This document shows, in pieces, positions 29,361-37,367 of a stretch of DNA of 62,006 nt. The stretch spans positions 1-62,006 of IMG/VR virus record IMGVR_UViG_3300028394_000083. The stretch is one strand, 5' to 3'. Position 1 is the first letter of the stretch, and each line of letters begins with the position of its first letter. The notes beneath the pieces were generated by a model, which saw only the letters and a list, made by a program, of their open reading frames with translations, was not told the DNA's origin and made no database searches. The position numbers and the translations under genes were made by a program. The DNA comes from a virus.

Positions 29361-29620
29361 AGAAAGTATTTTTGGCGATTTTAATGGGTGTTATGGTAAC
29401 ATCTTGTACAGAAAACGAAAGAGTGAAGAGTTTTGGTGGAGAAGGAACTATCAACTTACCAAAAGGTCGTAAATTAGTGACCGTTACTTGGAAAGAAACT
29501 CAGGTTTGGTATTTGACACGTCAGATGGATTCTAACGATGTGGCACAGACATACCAATTCCACGAAGAATCATCTTGGGGTGTAATTGAAGGAACTTATA
29601 ACATTGTAGAGACTAAATAA
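29357..29620 (+). CDS. small lipoprotein
   Basis: An 87-aa protein; MKKVFLAILMGVMVTSC is a lipoprotein signal peptide (Cys 17). The mature part (TINLPKGRKLVTVTWKETQVWYL) is beta-rich. It would be anchored in the host envelope; a superinfection-exclusion role is a guess. Confidence 0.75.
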   Translation: MKKVFLAILMGVMVTSCTENERVKSFGGEGTINLPKGRKLVTVTWKETQVWYLTRQMDSNDVAQTYQFHEESSWGVIEGTYNIVETK

Positions 29621-29621
29621 T

Positions 29622-29879
29622 ATGACAGAAAGAGAATTAATACTTTTAGGGTTTAAAAGTGAGGAAATGAGGGAACACGATGAAGACGAGTCTTATTACT
29701 ACGTTCTTGATATCGTTGACGGATTAACCTTTATTACGACATCCAATGAGGAGATAAAGGAAGACAATTGGTATGTTGATTTTTTCAATACTGATCCACT
29801 TGTTAGATTTCACGATTTCGGAGAAGTTCAAGGACTGATAAACCAACTAACAAAAGCAATAGTAAAAAATGGAAAATAA
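29622..29879 (+). CDS. small acidic protein
   Basis: An 85-aa protein (MTERELILLGFKSEEMREHD...) with YYVLDIVDGLTFITTSNEE and FNTDPLVRFHDFGEVQGLI. The pattern resembles small conserved phage proteins of unknown role. Overlaps the next gene by 11 nt. Confidence 0.65.
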   Translation: MTERELILLGFKSEEMREHDEDESYYYVLDIVDGLTFITTSNEEIKEDNWYVDFFNTDPLVRFHDFGEVQGLINQLTKAIVKNGK

Positions 29880-30045
29880 AAGATTATTATACGATAGTTT
29901 GTCAAACCAACATAGATTAATTACTAATCAAATTGGTGATATAAAGGCAAAAAACTTTGAACTAACTGAGGAAGACAAGAAAGAAATCCAAAAGTTAGAA
30001 ACAAGAATGATTGAGATAACGAACCAACTTAAAAGTTTGTTTTAA
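29869..30045 (+). CDS. 58-aa coiled-coil protein
   Basis: MENKRLLYDSLSNQHRLITN... is one continuous charged helix with heptad spacing. It ends 1 nt before the next start. Confidence 0.6.
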   Translation: MENKRLLYDSLSNQHRLITNQIGDIKAKNFELTEEDKKEIQKLETRMIEITNQLKSLF

Positions 30046-30046
30046 G

Positions 30047-30418
30047 ATGAGAAGTATACCAACACACGATCCACAGACCGGAGAGCTTAATCCCTATTAC
30101 GAAGAACTAACCGGTGAGAAAAATCCATTATCAAAAGATGTAGAAAATGAAAGTTTTGATATTCCAAGATTTGTCGGTAGAAAATTTAGGTATAATGGAA
30201 AATACGGGTTATCAACATGGACCGACACAGTTAAAAGGATATCATATAGACAAGGGATAGTATTTGATCCACCATTTGATTTAAAAGCAATAGGAATAGG
30301 TAAAAACTTTAAGGCGGAAAAATTAAACATTATAGGATATAACATTGAATTAGATGTAATCTCTTCAAGATCCGGACAAGTTTATGAGTTTGATAAGTGT
30401 GTATTTATTAACGATTAA
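30047..30418 (+). CDS. hypothetical protein
   Basis: A 123-aa protein (MRSIPTHDPQTGELNPYYEE...), beta-rich with FVGRKFRYNGKYGLSTWTD. Not recognised. Confidence 0.68.
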   Translation: MRSIPTHDPQTGELNPYYEELTGEKNPLSKDVENESFDIPRFVGRKFRYNGKYGLSTWTDTVKRISYRQGIVFDPPFDLKAIGIGKNFKAEKLNIIGYNIELDVISSRSGQVYEFDKCVFIND

Positions 30419-30421
30419 AAT

Positions 30422-30652
30422 ATGGAAAAAAGAAGTACACACTACGGAGACGTATCAAAATGGATTAAAAAAATAATTGATTCTTGCGAGACGTATCAAC
30501 AGACATTTACTGCTAAAAAATTGATTAGTAATTTTGCAAAACAATTAAGGACTAAATCTTCAGATAAATACTGGAACAGTTATCAATACACAGTTATTGA
30601 CCCACTTAAAGAGAGGGTAGAAAATAAAAGAAAAGAATTATCAAAATTATAA
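30422..30652 (+). CDS. hypothetical protein
   Basis: A 76-aa basic helical protein (MEKRSTHYGDVSKWIKKIID...), resembling small phage proteins that begin with a tyrosine-rich patch. Not assigned. Confidence 0.62.
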   Translation: MEKRSTHYGDVSKWIKKIIDSCETYQQTFTAKKLISNFAKQLRTKSSDKYWNSYQYTVIDPLKERVENKRKELSKL

Positions 30653-30665
30653 AAGAAAAGAAAAT

Positions 30666-30854
30666 ATGAACAACAACCCATTTGATCCAAATATGTTTAA
30701 AAATTTGGAAAACGTAATGAAAGGTTTTCAACAACCACAAAACAATAACGGATTTTTTAATTTTAATAAGATTAAAAAATATTTAATAACATTTATTGTT
30801 TCAATATTTGTGTCAGGATTTGCGTTAGGATTGGCGATTGGATTATTATTTTAA
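30666..30854 (+). CDS. single-pass membrane protein
   Basis: A 62-aa protein with a polar Asn/Gln-rich N-terminus and one transmembrane helix (YLITFIVSIFVSGFALGLAI). Not recognised. Confidence 0.62.
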   Translation: MNNNPFDPNMFKNLENVMKGFQQPQNNNGFFNFNKIKKYLITFIVSIFVSGFALGLAIGLLF

Positions 30855-30857
30855 ACG

Positions 30858-31106
30858 ATGTTAGATAATATAGTAGAATATTACCAAGACGAGGAGATCT
30901 TAAAGGCTGATGGGTTTGATGATGCGGTTATTGGTATTGAAGGTGGTACTATGAGACTAATATATTCTGTACGAATGTGTATTGAAATATTGGTATTGGA
31001 TGGTATGGATATGGTTGATGCTATAGAACATTTTGATTATAATGTTAGAGGATCATATGTGGGCGAAAAAACACCAATATGGTGCGATGATATGTTTGAA
31101 ATTTAA
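30858..31106 (+). CDS. hypothetical acidic protein
   Basis: An 82-aa protein (MLDNIVEYYQDEEILKADGF...) with DDAVIGIEGGTMRLIYSVRMC and GMDMVDAIEHFDYNVRGSYVG. This looks like a widespread small phage protein, but I cannot name it. Confidence 0.65.
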   Translation: MLDNIVEYYQDEEILKADGFDDAVIGIEGGTMRLIYSVRMCIEILVLDGMDMVDAIEHFDYNVRGSYVGEKTPIWCDDMFEI

Positions 31107-31117
31107 TATGAAAAAAA

Positions 31118-31438
31118 ATGAAAAAAGAAAAAGTAATTGAGGTGAATTTAGGGGTTGGAATGAATATGTTATTCCCCGAAACAGTAAAGATCGTTATTGA
31201 AGACGATACAGATTATGAAAAACTTAAAAAATCTTATGAAAGATATCTTGAGTTTTGTAAAACATTGGAAGAACCAGATTATGATTATTTGATGGACGAC
31301 CCAAACGAGCATAAAGTAAGAGAATTTACATTGGAAGAATTTATTGAAATCATTGAAAAAGATAAAAAGTTTCAAGAAAAATTTGCATCTAAAAAATCAA
31401 GTAAGGTTAAACCTGAAATAGAAATTGAGAAAGAATAA
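31118..31438 (+). CDS. hypothetical acidic protein
   Basis: A 106-aa acidic, helical protein (MKKEKVIEVNLGVGMNMLFP...) with a Lys/Glu-rich C-terminus. Not recognised. Confidence 0.62.
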   Translation: MKKEKVIEVNLGVGMNMLFPETVKIVIEDDTDYEKLKKSYERYLEFCKTLEEPDYDYLMDDPNEHKVREFTLEEFIEIIEKDKKFQEKFASKKSSKVKPEIEIEKE

Positions 31439-31441
31439 TAT

Positions 31442-31723
31442 ATGTCATTTTACAGAATTAAAATAGAAGAAAAAAATAACGGAGAAAAACGTTATATACC
31501 ACAAGTTGGGACACCTAAGTTGAGAACGGGTAGAACCATTTGGTTGTACACCAATTGGGAAAATATACTTACACATCACAATCGTTATATAGCATTAAAT
31601 GGTATGACAGAATCACATAATACCGAAGAAGGAGCTCTTAATGTGATTGAAGGGTTTAAAAAAAGTATTTTAGAAGAGGAGGGTAATAAAGTTAAATCCA
31701 CAACTTATAAAACAATTGACTGA
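31442..31723 (+). CDS. hypothetical protein
   Basis: A 93-aa protein (MSFYRIKIEEKNNGEKRYIP...) with PKLRTGRTIWLYTNWENIL and TEEGALNVIEGFKKSI. Ends TGATG with the next ORF. Confidence 0.65.
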   Translation: MSFYRIKIEEKNNGEKRYIPQVGTPKLRTGRTIWLYTNWENILTHHNRYIALNGMTESHNTEEGALNVIEGFKKSILEEEGNKVKSTTYKTID

Positions 31724-31809
31724 TGAAAAAAGTTTATATATTTTTTTGGTGGTTACGGAATTATCCAGAAATAGTTTGGATGAAAATTAAATCAAAATTT
31801 AAAAGATGA
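31723..31809 (+). CDS. 28-aa basic aromatic peptide
   Basis: MKKVYIFFWWLRNYPEIVWM..., overlapping its neighbours by 1 and 4 nt. The tight coupling supports translation. Confidence 0.45.
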   Translation: MKKVYIFFWWLRNYPEIVWMKIKSKFKR

Positions 31810-31946
31810 CGGAAGAAGAAAAGGATATTAGAATAAAAGAACTTGAGGAATTTCTTGAAGATGTTATTGAACATCCTTATATGTACGGATCACCAATATG
31901 GGAAGAAGGTTGTAAATTACTAAACAAAGATGAAGATGACGAATAA
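31806..31946 (+). CDS. 46-aa acidic protein
   Basis: MTEEEKDIRIKELEEFLEDV..., helical and acidic. It overlaps the previous ORF by 4 nt and the next by up to 17. Confidence 0.55.
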   Translation: MTEEEKDIRIKELEEFLEDVIEHPYMYGSPIWEEGCKLLNKDEDDE

Positions 31947-32115
31947 AATGAAAGAGTTTCTTGATAAAGTGGATAAAATTTGTTATGAATATCGTTATGA
32001 AATAAAACCCACCCATCCTGTTCCAGATGATGAATATCCCACTTTAACAATTATAGGTGATGGTGAAACGGTAAAGTTAACATACATTGACGGAGAGGGA
32101 ATTGGTATTAAATAA
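31930..32115 (+). CDS. small hypothetical protein
   Basis: 61 aa from ATG 31930, or 55 aa from ATG 31948 (MKEFLDKVDKICYEYRYEI). Beta-rich C-terminus (TLTIIGDGETVKLTYIDGEG). Not recognised. Confidence 0.58.
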   Translation: MKMTNKMKEFLDKVDKICYEYRYEIKPTHPVPDDEYPTLTIIGDGETVKLTYIDGEGIGIK

Positions 32116-32139
32116 CAAAATCAAATCAATTGGAACATT

Positions 32140-32970
32140 ATGAATAAAGCCGATAAATATTATATCCAAAATCTATCAAATATTATGTCAGATGGATCTT
32201 GGGATGAAAATCCAAGACCAAAATATCCTGATGGAATACCGGCAAATTCAAAATTTATTACAGGAGTTTTTGAAGAGTATGACATATCAAAAGAAGAATT
32301 TCCAATTCCAACATTAAGAAATACTGCAATTAAAACCGGTATTAAAGAAATTTTATGGATATATCAAAAACAAACTTCATCATTGAGTGTGGCTCGTGAA
32401 ATGGGTATTAACTGGTGGGAAGAATGGAATATTGGTGATGATACAATCGGACAAAGATATGGCGCAACAATCGGAAGATACAATCTAATTGATAGATTAT
32501 TGGTGGGATTAATTGATGATCCGTTTGGTAGAAGACATATCATCAATATGTTTCAGTATCACGATTTATTTGAAACAAAAGGTTTATTTCCTTGTGCGTA
32601 CGAAATACTATTCTCGGTAAGAAGAAATAATGGAGAATTAACTCTTGATATGACACTTATCCAACGTAGCAACGATTTTATTACTGCCGGCTATATTAAC
32701 AAAATTCAATATACGGCACTTTTAATGATGGTTGCGGGACATTGTGGTTATAAAGTTGGTAAGTTTTGTCATTTGGTTCAGAATCTACATATATACGATA
32801 GACATTTTGATGGTGTTTCAGAACTATTAAACAAGGAACCATTAGACATACAACCAAAGTTAATTTTAAAAGAAAATAAAAACTTCTACGACTACACAAT
32901 TGATGATTTTGAGATTACCGGAATTGACAGTATAACTAAAATAAATTCAAAATTAGAGTTGGCAATTTAG
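32140..32970 (+). CDS. thyA: thymidylate synthase
   Basis: A 276-aa ThyA-type enzyme that makes dTMP from dUMP with methylene-tetrahydrofolate. Visible family blocks: LRNTAIKTGIKEILWIYQKQ, GQRYGATIGRYNLIDRL (dUMP/folate site), FPCAYE with the catalytic Cys in place of the usual PPCH, then QRSNDFITAGYINKIQY and HIYDRH. Length is normal. The FPCAYE variation around the cysteine (Ala-Tyr instead of His) is notable. It supplies thymidine nucleotides for phage DNA. Confidence 0.95.
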   Translation: MNKADKYYIQNLSNIMSDGSWDENPRPKYPDGIPANSKFITGVFEEYDISKEEFPIPTLRNTAIKTGIKEILWIYQKQTSSLSVAREMGINWWEEWNIGDDTIGQRYGATIGRYNLIDRLLVGLIDDPFGRRHIINMFQYHDLFETKGLFPCAYEILFSVRRNNGELTLDMTLIQRSNDFITAGYINKIQYTALLMMVAGHCGYKVGKFCHLVQNLHIYDRHFDGVSELLNKEPLDIQPKLILKENKNFYDYTIDDFEITGIDSITKINSKLELAI

Positions 32971-32990
32971 TATTTACACCGATTCCCGTA

Positions 32991-33011
32991 GGGGTTTACC
33001 CCCATTTTAAC
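32991..33011 (+). terminator. weak terminator
   Basis: GGGG-TTTA-CCCC followed by CATTTT. Confidence 0.4.
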
Positions 33012-33043
33012 TAAAAATACTTTTCAAATCAAAATAAATTGTT

Positions 33044-33051
33044 TAAGTTTG
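33044..33051 (+). promoter_or_regulatory. TAAGTTTG promoter box
   Basis: A -7 match 27 nt before ATG 33079, with TTTTC near -33. Confidence 0.5.
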
Positions 33052-33078
33052 TATAAGAAATTAAAAAATAAAAAAAAT

Positions 33079-33267
33079 ATGAAAACAGCAGTAGAATGGT
33101 TGGTTGAGCAGTTGAATTTACATGAATATGAAGATGTAATTGAACAAGCCAAAGAAATGTTTGAAGATCAGATAATGGAGGCTTTTAATGATGGAGTAAA
33201 TGATGAATGTATAGGAGGGAATAAAACTCCTGAACAATACTACAAAGAAACCTTTAAATCAGAATAG
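33079..33267 (+). CDS. small conserved phage-type protein
   Basis: A 62-aa protein from ATG 33079 (MKTAVEWLVEQLNLHEYEDV). The pattern of an N-terminal TAVEWLVEQL, a central helix with QAKEMFEDQIMEAFNDG and a C-terminal PEQYYKETF is common in phages; its role is unknown to me. Confidence 0.72.
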   Translation: MKTAVEWLVEQLNLHEYEDVIEQAKEMFEDQIMEAFNDGVNDECIGGNKTPEQYYKETFKSE

Positions 33268-33276
33268 AATCAAAAT

Positions 33277-33394
33277 AGTCAGGTGGCGGAATGGTAGACG
33301 CACTAGAAGAAACACTTGGTAGATTCCAAAACTGTTTAATTCAGTTATGTACTTGGAATTGTACGGAATACAGGTTCGAGTCCTGTCCTGACTA
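33277..33394 (+). tRNA. tRNA-Leu(TAA)-like gene with about 30-nt insertion
   Basis: Acceptor, D-arm and T-arm are the same as in the gene at 24054. AACTG-TTTAATT-CAGTT (33329-33345) is a good anticodon arm for TAA, and GTAC-TTGGAATT-GTAC a class II variable arm. This leaves about 27 extra nt between the D-arm and the anticodon arm. Confidence 0.65.
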
Positions 33395-33415
33395 CAAAAA
33401 TTAAAAAAGTAGAAT

Positions 33416-33619
33416 ATGAAAACAGAAGAATTAGTAAAAAAATGTCAGGACAGAATGAAGTCCATAAGAGATAAAATTGAAACTAAAAGAAAATCTAAAA
33501 AAGTGTACAGTGAGGAAGAAGTGTTAGAATTTGCTAATTGGTTAAAACAATCATTAACTGCTAAACAATTCTATTCTACTGATACAGAATATTTACTTGA
33601 ACAATTTAAAAAGAAGTAG
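33416..33619 (+). CDS. small hypothetical protein
   Basis: A 67-aa basic protein (MKTEELVKKCQDRMKSIRDK...); the C-terminal half EEEVLEFANWLKQSLTAKQF resembles small phage proteins. Function unknown. Confidence 0.62.
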   Translation: MKTEELVKKCQDRMKSIRDKIETKRKSKKVYSEEEVLEFANWLKQSLTAKQFYSTDTEYLLEQFKKK

Positions 33620-33620
33620 T

Positions 33621-33935
33621 ATGGAAGGAAAATACCTAATAACAACAGAAAAATACTTTACAGCACCAGATGGATTATCCTATCAAGCGGTTTGGGGTGA
33701 TGTTAAAATCGTGGAAGACGCAATCCTTGGAGTTAAAACCAACAGGAATAGTGCCAACTGGTATGCGGTTGTTGGTGGAAATGGTAAAGAAATTATAATT
33801 GCGGGATGTCAGATCTTTTATGCGATTAAATGTGAAGAGAAACCAAACACCGGTAGAGTAATGGAATGGCACAGTTCAGACAACGGAAGTGTTGTTGAGA
33901 ATGAAAGACCAACTAAAATTTATATTGCCCAATAA
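33621..33935 (+). CDS. hypothetical protein
   Basis: A 104-aa beta-rich protein from ATG 33621 (MEGKYLITTEKYFTAPDGLS), placed 1 nt after the previous stop. The blocks SYQAVWGDVKIVEDAILGV and NSANWYAVVG resemble a small conserved phage family. Not assigned. Confidence 0.68.
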   Translation: MEGKYLITTEKYFTAPDGLSYQAVWGDVKIVEDAILGVKTNRNSANWYAVVGGNGKEIIIAGCQIFYAIKCEEKPNTGRVMEWHSSDNGSVVENERPTKIYIAQ

Positions 33936-33936
33936 T

Positions 33937-34185
33937 ATGATACACCAAATAAAAACCTTTGATGATAAGACCCTTGTGGAACTGAAAATTATTGATCACG
34001 GAACAGAATTTTATACTTCAAACGAACTTTCCGTTCTTAAACAAAAAATTATGGATGCAAACCAAGAACACGGTTTACAATTTGAGAATGACTTCTCATA
34101 TTTAAATGGAATTAAAGAAGAAACAATAAACGATAAATTCACTGAGATAAGTGAAAAATGGGGATTAACTTACGAAAAGGTTTAA
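33937..34185 (+). CDS. hypothetical protein
   Basis: An 82-aa protein from ATG 33937 (MIHQIKTFDDKTLVELKIID), 1 nt after the previous stop; the longer frame upstream overlaps that gene. Not recognised. Confidence 0.6.
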   Translation: MIHQIKTFDDKTLVELKIIDHGTEFYTSNELSVLKQKIMDANQEHGLQFENDFSYLNGIKEETINDKFTEISEKWGLTYEKV

Positions 34186-34187
34186 CT

Positions 34188-34400
34188 ATGAAAGAACTAT
34201 CAAATAGACATAAAAACGCACTTAAAAACACATTTCCTGACCTTGAAATTCAAAAGGAAGTTGAACCACAAACACAACTTGATGAACTAAACGACTATTT
34301 GAGGTTATTAGCCGATATGGATAATATTGGTATTAGAAGAAAACTTTTTCTTCTTGAGGGATATATGAATAAAGTTATAAATAAATTAAAAAATAAATAA
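34188..34400 (+). CDS. hypothetical helical protein
   Basis: 70 aa from ATG 34188 (MKELSNRHKNALKNTFPDLE), helical and charged. Not recognised. Confidence 0.58.
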   Translation: MKELSNRHKNALKNTFPDLEIQKEVEPQTQLDELNDYLRLLADMDNIGIRRKLFLLEGYMNKVINKLKNK

Positions 34401-34401
34401 A

Positions 34402-34746
34402 ATGAACAGAAGACAAAGAGAACGATTAGAGGAGCTAGGAAGGGCATTTCACGACGCAGTTGAAAGTATTATTAACCTAGAAGAATCTATCCTGGTTGAA
34501 GAACCCGCACTTAAAGCATATGATAGAGAAGAAGATTGCAGACCAATGCCTGTTGTAGACATGAATGATAAATTAGCTCAATATGATGTAACCATTAAAC
34601 ACGTACATAATGGGTTTATTGTTAGTGTTGGTTGTCAAACATTTGTATTTGAATCATTTGATAAATTGGCAAAGTATATGGCAATATATTATGATAATCC
34701 AAGTGAGGTTGAGGATAAACACCGAAAAGGAACATTCATTATTTAA
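34402..34746 (+). CDS. hypothetical protein
   Basis: 114 aa. The N-terminal half is helical; the C-terminal half (DVTIKHVHNGFIVSVGCQTFVFESFDKLAKYM) is a small beta-beta-alpha unit seen in many phage proteins of unknown role. Confidence 0.65.
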   Translation: MNRRQRERLEELGRAFHDAVESIINLEESILVEEPALKAYDREEDCRPMPVVDMNDKLAQYDVTIKHVHNGFIVSVGCQTFVFESFDKLAKYMAIYYDNPSEVEDKHRKGTFII

Positions 34747-34768
34747 ATAAAATTAAAAAATAAATAAA

Positions 34769-35086
34769 ATGAAACTAGGAGAATTTATAGAAAAATTTAG
34801 TCATAATAATTTGATTAGATTACATTACAAGATAAAAGGTGGAAACCGACTTGTTTTAGAAGATTGGAATGATGTATCAATGGACTGGGAAGTTAATAAA
34901 GCAAAAGGAAAATTTAGACATTATGTAAACAATGAAGTTTTGGGGTTAGCATCAATACTTCTTTATGGTACTAAAGGTCAATCCTACCCAGAAGCAATTA
35001 ACATCGTAATTGAAGAATTGGGAAATCAACCTATGATTGATGAGGTTGAAGACGATATAACAAATATGTGTGAATCAGTAGAGTAA
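34769..35086 (+). CDS. hypothetical protein
   Basis: 105 aa; MKLGEFIEKFSHNNLIRLHY with MDWEVNKAKGKFRHYVNNEVLGLASI. The pattern of a LGxFI start and a V-L-GIxxI end is common in phage accessory operons. Function unknown. Confidence 0.68.
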   Translation: MKLGEFIEKFSHNNLIRLHYKIKGGNRLVLEDWNDVSMDWEVNKAKGKFRHYVNNEVLGLASILLYGTKGQSYPEAINIVIEELGNQPMIDEVEDDITNMCESVE

Positions 35087-35087
35087 T

Positions 35088-35171
35088 ATGAAAAAACTAT
35101 TCAAATTTTTAGGTTGGTTAGAACAACAAAGAATAAACGCGATGTCACAATCAAGTAGAGGGTGGGGATAA
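35088..35171 (+). CDS. 27-aa basic peptide
   Basis: MKKLFKFLGWLEQQRINAMS... begins 1 nt after the previous stop and overlaps the next gene by 10 nt. Translation is plausible. Confidence 0.45.
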   Translation: MKKLFKFLGWLEQQRINAMSQSSRGWG

Positions 35172-35398
35172 AAAGAATACACGTTAACCAACACAACGTC
35201 AGGTCCAATAAAACAAAGGACACAGATCTTCCAGTTATTACAATTAAGGAAGGTAAAACAAATACGTACTGCAATGAAGTTGAAATACTTGGACCGAGTA
35301 TAATAAAGTATTGTGGTAGCGGAGATAAGAAACCATTATTAAGTTGTGGAGCAAGAGTGGTTATTGAAACAGAAAGTGAGATAAAAATAATAAGTTAA
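35162..35398 (+). CDS. conserved phage-type small protein
   Basis: 78 aa from a GTG start. Blocks IKRIHVNQHNVRSN, PVITIKEGKTN, EVEILGPSIIKY and PLLSCGARVVIET recall a small beta-sheet protein widespread in phages, to my recollection without known function. Confidence 0.75.
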   Translation: MGIKRIHVNQHNVRSNKTKDTDLPVITIKEGKTNTYCNEVEILGPSIIKYCGSGDKKPLLSCGARVVIETESEIKIIS

Positions 35399-35399
35399 T

Positions 35400-35723
35400 A
35401 TGACAGATAAAGACATTTTAAAATACGGAGAAATACAATATCTTAAAGGTAGATTAGATGAATTATTCAAAGCATTACCAACGGTTTCCGATTTAAGTAG
35501 AAGTAGGAAATTAGACCAAAGAGTTGAAAAATATTTACACAAACTTAAAAATGTGGATGAGGTTGCGTATTACTCGTACCAAGTGGAATTACAATCAAGA
35601 CATAAATCCAAAGATAGGTCCAAAAGAGAAATTAAAGATCTTTTAGATCAAATTTTAATTAATGAAAATATAATGAATGAAGATATTCTTGAAAGAATCA
35701 AACAACAAATTGATAAATATTAA
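35400..35723 (+). CDS. hypothetical helical protein
   Basis: 107 aa, all-helical, basic (KSKDRSKREIKDLLDQILIN). Not recognised. Confidence 0.62.
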   Translation: MTDKDILKYGEIQYLKGRLDELFKALPTVSDLSRSRKLDQRVEKYLHKLKNVDEVAYYSYQVELQSRHKSKDRSKREIKDLLDQILINENIMNEDILERIKQQIDKY

Positions 35724-35734
35724 AATAAAATTTG

Positions 35735-35742
35735 TATCTTTG
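35735..35742 (+). promoter_or_regulatory. TATCTTTG promoter box with short leader
   Basis: Ends 4 nt before ATG 35747. Confidence 0.65.
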
Positions 35743-35746
35743 TATT

Positions 35747-36451
35747 ATGAAAATGAGAATCACATTTATTAGCGACACACATACTAAACACGATAAATTA
35801 AATGGTTTTTTACCTGGCGGTGATTTGTTACTGCACTCTGGAGATTTATCTAGTAGAGGTTATATCACTGAACTTGAAGCCTTCTTCAAATGGTATGATA
35901 AAATAGATAACTACGACACAAAGGCTTTCATATGTGGTAATCACGACTTTGGTTTTCAAGATGATGCTGAAAAAGTAAAAGGATTACTTACTGGTTATAA
36001 AACCATAGATTATCTACAAGATGATTGGATGGGTGTTGGTGAAGATATGGATAACATGGTTAAAATATGGGGTAGTCCTTGGCAACCTGAGTTTCATAAT
36101 TGGGCATTCAATCTTCCTCGTGGTGAGAAATTAAAAGAGAAGTGGGATATGATACCTGCTGATGTTGATATATTGGTGACTCACGGACCACCTTTTGGTA
36201 AATTGGACTACATACCGTATGATGGAAAAAATGTTGGATGTGAAGAATTATTGTTAAAAGTCCAAGAAATCAAACCTAAAATCCACGTTTTTGGGCACAT
36301 CCACGAAGGTTACGGATATGTGTTTGATGGAAATACCCACTACATCAATGCTGCGGTCTTAAACGGACGATATGAGTTCCGAAACAAACCAATAACTGTT
36401 GATTGGGATCCTGAAACAAATGAGTTGGAATTTGTTGATAATGCAGGTTAA
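35747..36451 (+). CDS. metallophosphoesterase
   Basis: A 234-aa calcineurin-like phosphoesterase. Metal ligands appear in order: ISDTHTKHD, HSGDLS, GNHDFG, VTHGPP, FGHIHEGYG. This is the full five-block set of the fold, of usual length. The substrate (nucleotide, cyclic phosphate or other) is not visible. Its 3' end overlaps the convergent gene by 4 nt. Confidence 0.92.
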   Translation: MKMRITFISDTHTKHDKLNGFLPGGDLLLHSGDLSSRGYITELEAFFKWYDKIDNYDTKAFICGNHDFGFQDDAEKVKGLLTGYKTIDYLQDDWMGVGEDMDNMVKIWGSPWQPEFHNWAFNLPRGEKLKEKWDMIPADVDILVTHGPPFGKLDYIPYDGKNVGCEELLLKVQEIKPKIHVFGHIHEGYGYVFDGNTHYINAAVLNGRYEFRNKPITVDWDPETNELEFVDNAG

Positions 36452-36906
36452 TTGATCTGCATTATTTCTATTACGTCAACACCAAACCCTTTATTCTTTA
36501 ATGTGACCTCCTGTTCGTTAGGATATAAAATGTTATTCTTTATTGATTCGTAATTATCTATTAGTTGTTTTTGTGCTTTAACTTTTATCACATAACAATT
36601 ATCACCATAACTACTACCCCTTAAAGATGTGTAGTGACTATCTAATAAATCTTTCTTATCCATCGCGAAGTGTGAACCTGGATATTGAGTATCAATTTCA
36701 TCTTTACTACCGGCAAATAATATTCTGTAAAGTAATATTGTTTCAGGTAAATTATCGTAGAAATCTGTAATGTCGTTTAGTTCATATAACGCATCATCAT
36801 TATCAAAACCCATCTCATATAAATAACCAAGTAAATTATCGGTGTTGTCCTCACTTAATCTTATATAACTCTCTTCTTTTAATATTTTTCTAATTAGTTC
36901 TTTCAT
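36448..36906 (-). CDS. cassette protein with ADP-ribosyltransferase signature (Alt-like role)
   Basis: A 152-aa protein. The cassette MKELIRKILKEES gives an L-K-E cut. The body has the R-S-E layout of arginine-type mono-ADP-ribosyltransferases: LLYR (Arg 61), a serine in PGSHFA (78) and NEQEVTL, with the E-x-E at 131-133. T4 Alt is a head-packaged, injected ADP-ribosyltransferase that carries a capsid-targeting sequence and modifies host RNA polymerase; this small gene has the same two parts. The assignment rests on motif reading, so moderate confidence. Last gene of a four-gene minus-strand operon. Confidence 0.68.
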   Translation of the reverse strand: MKELIRKILKEESYIRLSEDNTDNLLGYLYEMGFDNDDALYELNDITDFYDNLPETILLYRILFAGSKDEIDTQYPGSHFAMDKKDLLDSHYTSLRGSSYGDNCYVIKVKAQKQLIDNYESIKNNILYPNEQEVTLKNKGFGVDVIEIMQIN

Positions 36907-37367
36907 AAAAATGCTTTAACAAGTGGTTCAAAAACTTTATCTAATATATAGTCAGGTAATCTTCTAAGTGGTGCAAGATAGTCATCATACATATCATCAA
37001 GCATATTACCATCTTCGTCAAATTCAAAAACCCTTACTTTTACAAATCCCTCACTAACAGAAGTAATAAATTCCTCATAGGTATAATTATCATCTGCATT
37101 ATAACTATCAACAGGACCTAATGAAATATCATCTCCAAGTATTTCATAAAAATGTATATGACCATCAGGATCATTATCATTAACAAGTTCATTAATCAAA
37201 TCTATTTTATGTTCGTTACTATCAAAGTAATTGGGTAATATCTCATTAAAAATATCAAAACCACCAATCATTTTTATTGTTTCCAGAACTCCAAGTTCAG
37301 GAATATAATCCATTATAGTTTGTTTTAAACTTTCTTCTTTTAATATTTTTTTAATCAGTCGCTTCAT
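36903..37367 (-). CDS. cassette protein (MKxLIKKILKE type)
   Basis: 154 aa, start MKRLIKKILKEES with L-K-E. An acidic alpha/beta body (PDGHIHFYEILGDDISLG) with no recognised fold. Overlaps both neighbours by 4 nt. Confidence 0.72.
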   Translation of the reverse strand: MKRLIKKILKEESLKQTIMDYIPELGVLETIKMIGGFDIFNEILPNYFDSNEHKIDLINELVNDNDPDGHIHFYEILGDDISLGPVDSYNADDNYTYEEFITSVSEGFVKVRVFEFDEDGNMLDDMYDDYLAPLRRLPDYILDKVFEPLVKAFL

